Below, in pieces: positions 9,501 through 18,553 of a stretch of DNA of 64,000 bases (the stretch's first letter is position 1; each line of letters opens with the position of its first letter). The stretch comes from Merluccius polli. Taxonomy: Eukaryota; Chordata; Actinopteri; Gadiformes; Merlucciidae. A program made the translations under genes and the position numbers. The notes below the pieces were generated by a model, which was not told the DNA's origin, searched no databases, and saw only the letters and a list, made by a program, of their open reading frames with translations. Where the stretch lies: NCBI GenBank assembly GCA_030340625.1, contig JAOPHQ010002900.1, forward strand, positions 53,098-117,097, in the 5' to 3' direction.

Positions 9501-12500
9501 TCAGAACCGCTTGGTCCATGCCGTTAATAGGCGGCCCGCTTCGTGCGTGTGCTTGTAAAAATTATATTAAGCTGATTATTACGGTATTGTATTGGATCGT
9601 ACAACACCGGGTGCCCAGCCACAGCCGCGATTAACTTTTCAGTCGACATTTTGATGTACAGTAGGAACCAAAGTGCCGGTGTTCCCTGGGATCCACGCAA
9701 TCGATCGCCTCAACATGGCGTCTGGGAATGGCAATCCCGATTCAAGTGTCACTTAAATCGTGATTGCCATTCCCAGATGCCATGTTGAGGCTGAACTCAA
9801 GTAGAAGAAAGGTCAAGTCCGGATCTTTCTTTTTTTATTTTACTGAAAAGTAACGCAAAATGTGCAGAGAAAATGCTGTGCTCTGGCCATGGTGAGGTAC
9901 CCCTCGTTGGATTGCAGTCATGTGATTGGCTGAAAACGAGGCAGGCATCTGATTGGCTACAGAGAGTTCCTTGTTGAAAAAAATGCATTTGTGAATCCAG
10001 CCGTGTCAGCGGAGTCTCAAAAATCCACATATAAATACAGACCAGTTCACACACAAATGCAAACAAGTTCACAAATGAAAAGCGTCTTGTAAATTCAAGT
10101 TTAACAGTTTGTATATAAATGTAACAACATCCAAATACATTTTTGATGAAAATTGCAAATATTTTTTAAATTCATATATTTATGGATTTATATTACATTT
10201 ATTTTAAACAAGACACATTTGTGTGTGGATCAGAAATGTGTTTGTGAAACTTATTTTTGTTTATGGATTTATTTTACATTTATACATGCCGAAATCCATT
10301 TGTGTGTGCATTGAAATGTATTTGTGAGAAGAGAGTAATTTATATATAAATCACAAAATACATTTGTGAATACTTCTCTGTGCATTCATTATTAATGAGA
10401 CTGTTCTGACCCCATATTTACTTGGTTGTCATGACTTCGTGAGTGATTGATGTCACTGTTCCAGTTGCTCATTCTCAAAGTGAAGAGCGAGCGGACGGAC
10501 GACCGTTCGTTCGAGTTCAGTGGAGCGGACAGCTCTGCATGACGTCATGACATTTTATACACTTTTGAACCAGCGGCGGCAATAATTTTGCAGCGGCGGG
10601 CCGCTGCTGCTAAATGTATATAGTGGAAACACTGGTGTACACCATGAATTAATACTGAAGCACACATTTAGGTATTACATTTAGCACATTGAGTCCAACT
10701 GACCTGAGAGTCTCCAGTCTACAGTGTGGACTCCCCAGTCCAGCAGAGAGCAGCTTCACTCCTGAATCCTGCAGATCATTGGTCCTCAGGTCCAACTCTC
10801 TCAGACTAGAGGAGTTGGAGCTGAGAACTGAGGCCAGAGCTTCACAGCATCTCTCTGACAGATTACAGCCAGTCAGCCTTTAATGAACAATAGATACAAA
10901 CATTAATTATTATAGGTTTCATGGAAATCACAGAAATATCTTTTATAAATTATGCAAAACTGCAAATAGTGTAGCTACTAATCACTTAAAAAACAAAGAT
11001 TACAATCAAGTATTGAAGAAAACCCCTCATAAAAATATTGATATAACATGACTCAATACTGAAGCATTACATTTATCACATTGAGTCCAACTGACCTGAG
11101 AGTCTCCAGTCTGCAGTGTGGACTCCCCAGTCCAGCAGAGAGCAGTTTCACTCCTGAATCCTGCAGATCATTGGTACTCAGGTCCAGCTCTCTCAGACTA
11201 GAGGAGTTGGAGCTGAGAACTGAGGCCAGAGCTTCACAGCATCTCTCTGACAGATTACAGCCAGTCAGCCTTTCATAATCAAAAGATACAAATATCAATT
11301 ATTATAGGTTTCACAGAAATTACAGAAATATGTTTTAAACATCATGCAAAACTGGAAATAGTTTTGCTGCTAATCACTTTAAAAACACATTGTAAAACAC
11401 AATATTTGAGAACAGTCTTCATATAAATATGTGTATACCATAAATTAATACTGAAGCACACATTTAGGTATTACATTTAGCACATTGAGTCCAACTGACC
11501 TGAGAGTCTCCAGTCTACAGTGTGGACTCCCCAGTCCAGCAGAGAGCAGCTTCACTCCTGAATCCTGCAGATCATTGGTACTCAGGTCCAGCTCTCTCAG
11601 ACTAGAGGAGTTGGAGCTGAGAACTGAGGCCAGAGCTTCACAGCATCTCTCTGACAGATTACAGCCAGTCAGCCTTTCATAATCAAAAGATACAAATATC
11701 AATTATTATAGGTTTCACAGAAATTACAGAAATATGTTTTAAACATCATGCAAAACTGGAAATAGTTTTGCTGCTAATCACTTTAAAAACACATTGTAAA
11801 ACACAATATTTAGGAACAGTCTTCATAGAAATATGTGTATACCATGAATTAATACTGAAGTACACATTTAGGTATTACATTTAGCACATTGAGTCCAACT
11901 GACCTGAGAGTCTCCAGTCTACAGTGTGGACTCCCCAGTCCAGCAGAGAGCAGCTCCACTCCTGAATCCTGCAGATCATTGGTACTCAGGTCCAGCTCTC
12001 TCAGACGAGAGGAGTTGGAGCTGAGAACTGAGGCCAGAGCTTCACAGCATCTCTCTGACAGATGACAGTCATTCAGCCTTTAATGAACAATAGATACAAA
12101 CATTAATAATTATAGGTTTCACAGAAATCACAGAAATATCTTTTAAAAATCATACAAAACTGAAAATAGCTTTGCTTCTAATCACTTTAAAAACAAAGAT
12201 TAAAATACAGTATTTAAGAACAGTCTTCATAGAAATATTTGTATAAAATGAAATAATACTGAAGCACATTTACATATTACATTTAGCACATTGAGTCCAA
12301 CTGACCTGAGAGTCTCCAGTCTACAGTGTGGACTCCCCAGTCCAGCAGAGAGCAGCTCCACTCCTGAATCCTGCAGATCATTGGTACTCAGGTCCAGCTC
12401 TCTCAGACTAGAGGAGTTGGAGCTGAGAACTGAGGCCAGAGCTTCACAGCCTCTCTCTGACAGATGACAGCCATTCAGCCTTTAATGAACAATAGATACA

Positions 12501-15500
12501 AACATGTTAGATTCCTACACTTTTCAAATTTTCAACATATACATTTGTATAAAGCAAAGCTAAATAATTAACATAAATTCTGACTTCTTCATTCATTTAA
12601 ATCAACTCCTACATGTAGACCCTGTAATGTCCAGTAAACTGTGTTATTTAATGTAATCTTATTGAACACACCATGTCATGGATTTGACTTTCAAATACAA
12701 AACAGATGATAGTTAATTATTGCTATTAGTGCACCTACAGAGATGTTTTGGAGGCTTTGACCACTGGCAGCAGCCTCAGAAGAGCCTCCTCTGAAGCAGA
12801 GTATTTCTTCAGGTCAAACACGTCCAGCTCCTCTTCTGATGTCAGTAAGATGAAGACCAGAGCTGACCACTGAGCAGGGGAGAGACGTGCTGCGGAGAGA
12901 CTTCCTGATGTCAGGGACTGTTGGATCTCCTTCACTAGAGAACGGTCCTTCAGCTCATTCAGACAGTGGAACAGATTGATGCTTCTCTCTGGGGAGAGGT
13001 CTCCACTTATCTTCTTCTTGATGTAGCTGACTGTTCTCTGATTGGTCTGTGAGCTACTGCCTGTCTTTCCTAGCAGACCTTGTAGGAGAATCTGATTGGT
13101 CTCCAGAGAGAGGCCCAGGAGGAAGCGGAGGAACAAGTCCAGGTGTCCGTTCTTACTCAGTAAGGCCTTGTCCACAGCACTCTGGTAGAGGTTGGGTTTC
13201 TTTCCAAAAAGAGTAGACCACATGGATTGTGGTTGTTTTTCTGAGAGCAGATTGACACCAGTGTTTCTGAAGGTCAGAAAGACATAAAGGGCAGCCAGAA
13301 ACTCCTGAAAGCTCAGATGGACAAAGCAGAAGACCTTGTCCAGGTACAGCCCACACTCCTCTTTAAAGATCTGTGTGAACACTCCTGAGTACACTGAGGC
13401 GGCTCTGATATCGATGCCACACTCCTTCAGGTCGGCCTCGTAGAAGACCAGGTTGCCTTTCTCCAGCTGGTTGAAAGCCAGTTTTCCCAGAGAAACAATG
13501 ATCTCCTTGCTCTCTGAACTCCAGTGTGGATCTGTTTCAGCTCTCCCATGATACTTCCTGTCCGCCTGTATGGACTGAACCCTCAGGAAGTGGATGTACA
13601 TCTGAGTCAAAGTGTTGGGCATCTCTTCTCCACTCTGGGATGTTGTGAAGAAGTCCTCCATAACTGTAGCAGAGATCCAACAGAAGACTGGGATGTGACA
13701 CATGATGTGGAGGCTTCGAGATGTCTTGACGTGGGAGATGATTTTGCTGGCCAGCGTCTCCTCTCTGAATCTCTTCCTGAAGTACTCCTCCTTCTGTGGG
13801 TCGGTGAACCCTCTCACCTCTGTCACCATGCCAACACACTCAGCAGGGATCTGATTGGCTGCCGCAGGGCGTGTGGTGATCCAGATGCGGGCGGAGGGAA
13901 GCAGGTAGCCCCTGATGAGGTTTGTCAGCAGCACGTCCACCGAGGTCGGCGCTGTGACATCAGTCCAGATCCGGTTGTTCTGGAAGTCCAGAGATGGTCG
14001 ACACTCATCCAGACCATCCAAGATGAAGACAACTTGGAACCGGTCGTATCTGCAGATTCCTTCTTCTTTGGTCTCAATAAAGAAGTGATGAAGAAGTCCC
14101 ACCAAGCTGAACTCTTTCCCTTTCAGTAAATTCAGCTCTCTGAAAGTGAAGGGAAGTATGAAGTGTATGTCCTGGTTGGCTTTGCCTTCAGCCCAGTCCA
14201 GAGTGAACTTGTGTGTTAAGATGGTTTTACCAATGCCGGCCACTCCAGTTGTCATTATTGTTCTGATTGGTTGATCTTGTCCAGGTAAGGGTTTCAAGAT
14301 GTCTTCACATTTGATTGGTGTTTCCTCCTTGGCTGGTTTCCTGGAAGCTGTTTCAATCAGTCTGACCTCATGTTCCTGATTGACGTCTCCACTGCCTCCC
14401 TCTGTGATGAAGATCTCTGTGTAGATCTCATTCAGATCTGTTGCTTGTCCTGCTTTAGGGACTCCTTCAAACACACGCTGGGTCTTCTCCTTCAGATGAG
14501 ACTTGAGTTTATGTTGGCACTTGACAGCAACATGTTCTGAATGAAGAAACAACAGAAGTCATCAGTCAGGATGTTAATGTGAGCGGTTCCAACTCGTTGC
14601 TTTACTGTTGGCTAAACGAGTAATCAATCAAAAAATGATCAGTGTTTTAGCAACATCATCATCAGATCCAAAGGTGTGTACAGTTTTTAATCTAAAGTTT
14701 GATAGAAACATATCCCCCATTATGTCATTTAGTCTGTGCTTTATATTTAAGCTGTGAAAATATGAGTCTATTATAGGGCTGGACGATTAATCGAAATTTG
14801 ATCACGATTTCGATTTTGGCTTCTCACGATCATGAAAACACCGTAATCGAAGAAAAACGATTAATGTGCCGCCGCGCAAATTAAGGCCGCAGTATAATCG
14901 CCGTTCCCAAGCTGTCGCGCGACAATGTGACGTCAAAATGACGTCGATCTCGCCGGCGCGACAGGATTTTAGCCCGGTCGCGCCGCGTCGTGCACCTCTC
15001 TTTTTTTTTCAGCGGCGCGCCACAGCGGAAACAGAAACACGGACGAGTTCGAAGGCACATTGTAATGCGCCTTATTGCTAAGGCTTCTTCCTTTATATGT
15101 TCTATTTTATTGTGTGGTGTAGGCCTATATTCTTTCACTAATAAACCGTGGTTTTACGTAAGTGCTGTCTACTGTTGTTGTGGTCAAAGACGAGTGAAAT
15201 TACGTGGCTGAAAAACTATCTCAAAGCGGCAGTTAGTTATAAAATGCAATTATATAAAATAATCATTAAGTTATTAAGATAGATGCTTACAAACACTATT
15301 CATATGAGAACTACTGCCATACAGGAATGTTGATGGCTGACGTGTGGCATTCATGTAGAATAATAGCAATGTAAAGTAATAGACAGCCATAATGCTGTAT
15401 AGTGAGAGACGTCCTGGTGAACTAAACCTTAACTGAATATCTAATGATGTGTAAGAAATTAAAGACACATGGGTACCAGCATAGACTAGTTGGGTATAGA

Positions 15501-16515
15501 GTAGCGTAGAGTAGTTTGGGTTTTGTTTTTGGCTGTGTTATTAGTGTTTTTTCCATGTTGCAAGTTTTGCAGGAGTGCTGTGCATGTAGATTGTGGTTAT
15601 TTATTTTTATTTATTGTTGTTACATTGGTATTGCTATTGTTCGATCACTGAAGCCAGAAGAAGCAGGGAGAACAGTCTGAGTGTATGTAGACTGGGTATT
15701 TATTTTTATTTATTGTTTTTGTTTTATTGCTATTATTTTTATTATTATTTTTATATATTATTATTATTTTACTTTTTTGCTTGTTAGTAATTTATGACTG
15801 GTTGTTTTTCTAAAAGTTATATTTAAAGTTGAGTTTTGGTGGTGCAATAAACACTTTTTTTGAAATCAATGAATAATCGTGTTTATTAATCGTGATTCAA
15901 TTATCAATCAAAATAATCGTGATTATTATTTTTTACATAATCGTCCAGCCCTAGTCTATTACTGTTTTTTTTTCAACATAAGAGTTTTGCTGATTTGTTT
16001 AAAAATAAGAGTCTCTTACTGCTCTGCAGAGAGTCGGCCAGCTCCTCCTGCTTCAACTGCTTCAGGCAGAGCACTGTGATGTCTACAACTCCCTCTATGG
16101 CGCGCCTCCTCTGCTCCTCTTCCTCACCATCCTCCACCTCCTCCTCCTCCTCCCTCTGCGTCTCTGAGCATTGTGGGTAATCTGGGAAGTGACCCCTCCA
16201 GAGCTTCTTCAGCTCCTTGTCTAGAAAAGTGTGTGCGTCCTCCTCAGCCCTCTGCAGCAGAACAAACATCAATGAGAACTTGACTCTGAACTCACTGAGG
16301 ACATCAGAAGCATCTGTCCTAGATTCACGTCCCGCTGGTCTAAAGAGGGAAGCCTGGAGACCATCAGCACCACAAGAGATGCTTTCTAATGTTCATGTAG
16401 AGCTGGAGTCAAATGTCTTGTTGGACCTTTACACACCTGGATCAGCTCTGTTGGATACTGCTGTACAGACTGAGCACTGGTAACCTTTGACCTCTCCTGG
16501 TGTTGTCTGTGGAGA

Positions 16516-16546
<31 letters not shown>

Positions 16547-16876
16547 TAGAGTCTGCTTGATGGGGAGTCTGAAGGTCCAGAACTATTTAGTTTCCCCTGA
16601 CTTGTTACGTCTGATAAGTACAGTCTGATGTTCTGGTCTGTTTTCTGATCTGTTTGAAGCTCCTCCCTCTTCTTACTCGAGGGGCGTCCATCTTTAAATT
16701 GAGGAGATGATTCATAGGGCGGAGCCGACTATTTCAATATTCTGATATAAGTTCATTTGCTCGGTGTTCGAATCTCAATTCATGATTCGAATGCTTTGTT
16801 TAATTTTTAGGAAAAAGACACCTGCTGTCCAGTATGAGAATCTGATAGACTTCAAACTAACTGGTTGTAAAAGGCC

Positions 16877-16911
<35 letters not shown>

Positions 16912-17156
16912 TTTATTAAATGTTCTAGGGTTCTCCATAATATCTTGTTTCCATGGTGATGCTCCCACTAGTCAGTTGCGGCCATAGAAATAAGATGTGG
17001 TGGCGAGCAGGGGGTTAATAGTTTGGAAGGGTTTTGGTAGGGTAGCTAGCTGATAGCAGTGTGTGTGTGTGTGTGTGTGTGTTTGGTAGGGTGGCGAGCT
17101 GATAGCGGTGTGTGCGTGTGTGTGTGTGTGTTTGGTAGGGTAGCGAGCTGATAGCG

Positions 17157-17187
<31 letters not shown>

Positions 17188-17209
17188 GTAGGGTAGCGAG
17201 CTGATAGCG

Positions 17210-17243
<34 letters not shown>

Positions 17244-18450
17244 TCGGTTTATTATTTATTTTATGGTGAAAGCCCGGTGATCGGCATGTTAAAGTTTCCA
17301 ATTGTATAAGTGGCGATATTTGAGTTTGTATTGATAATATATATTTATATATGTGACCGGGTATAACACAGATAGATAACATAGATAGATAGTATAGAGA
17401 GAGGACATTCGATGATTGTATTTTCATCATCTCTAACTAATCCTTACCTCTTCTCAACAGACTGATTTCCATCTTTAAACTGAACAGGTTTATCCATAGA
17501 CCAGTCACTCTTCATGGAGACACAGCTGGGTCCAGGGGAGTCTGCTCTCTCCTGCTGGACTCTTCTAGAAAAACAAGAAGCAGGATTTATCTAGGTTTTA
17601 GAAGGGTTTTAATAATAAACTTGGCTATTTAGCAGCTATTTCAATGTTTAAATGAGGTCAAAAGATACCACAAAACTGTACCTACTAATAGTAACAGGTT
17701 GGTAATTTAATAAACATGAATAGAACAGGTTGCAATGTTTTTTCCTTTTATGATAATCCGTCTCCCTCAATAGCGCCTGTGTGATTTCTCCTCAGGTGAA
17801 TAGCGCCAGTCCTGCTGTGCATTTTCATCAAAACTCTGCACAATGTTCAAACCACCTTATTAGCTTTGTGATAACGAGAAGTGGGCCGACTCTCACACTA
17901 TGGAGGCCGTGTGTCTTCAGAAACTTGAAGGCTACACTGAAGCTCTGCAGTAACAGAGTCGGACAGATGAGTGGATCCGAAAGCCACTGACGTCCCGCAG
18001 CAACCCGACATGATATTGTAGGTTTGCGTTATTAAAATAACACTGTAGAAATAAAATGGAAAAACAAAAAAAGACGAGTTGATAAAAACGTGATTCTGCA
18101 GCAGTGGTGTCCGCCGGATACGATTCAGGCAGAAAGGAAAGATTTGCACTATGAATTGACTTTTTATCTTTTTTTCTCTCCGATGATTGCTCCCTGAATA
18201 TTACCAATATATGGATTATCTATCGACCAGCCACTCTTCATGGAGACACGGGTACAGAGTCTGCTCTCTGGACTCTTCTACAGAAACAATGACAACCATC
18301 TGGACATGTGGAGGCTTGGCTGTTGTATTCTTATCATCATGTAGCCCAGCGATGGACTGAAACATGTCCTTCCTCTAATGTACATTCACTACTTTCTCTT
18401 GGAGAAGGCTGTTTGTGTCTATTTATTTGGTAGGGTAGCGAGCTGATAGC

Positions 18451-18500
<50 letters not shown>

Positions 18501-18519
18501 GTAGGGTAGCTAGCTGACA

Positions 18520-18553
<34 letters not shown>

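Larger units (their letters stand above)
4030..10634. mobile_element. hAT-like host element with nested insertions (unit 1 copy)
   Basis: The left end GTGTTTCCTCCAGC...AGCAGCG and right end CGCTGCTGC...GGAAACACTG are imperfect inverted repeats, flanked by GTGTA-type intron sequence that is continuous in sibling introns. The same element lies at 42,910-45,777, so it was in the LRR intron before the duplication. The unit 1 copy is 6.6 kb. Removing the three unit 1 insertions (5,561-6,083, 6,474-7,828, 8,449-10,416) leaves about 2.7 kb, matching the 2.87 kb of unit 2. It carries a minus-strand mini-gene with an MSLLKYFSKKRK first exon. hAT assignment rests on the end sequence and that exon and is tentative. 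Confidence 0.7.

Noticed and set aside
12735..12737. Stop codon ending the NACHT ORF
   Set aside because: The GT of CT|GTAGGT is a splice donor in the phase required by the next LRR exon, so the TAG is intronic.
13524..14129. 201-residue plus-strand ORF, also at 47,852-48,457
   Set aside because: Exactly antisense to the NACHT exon in both units. A constrained coding exon can leave an opposite frame open.
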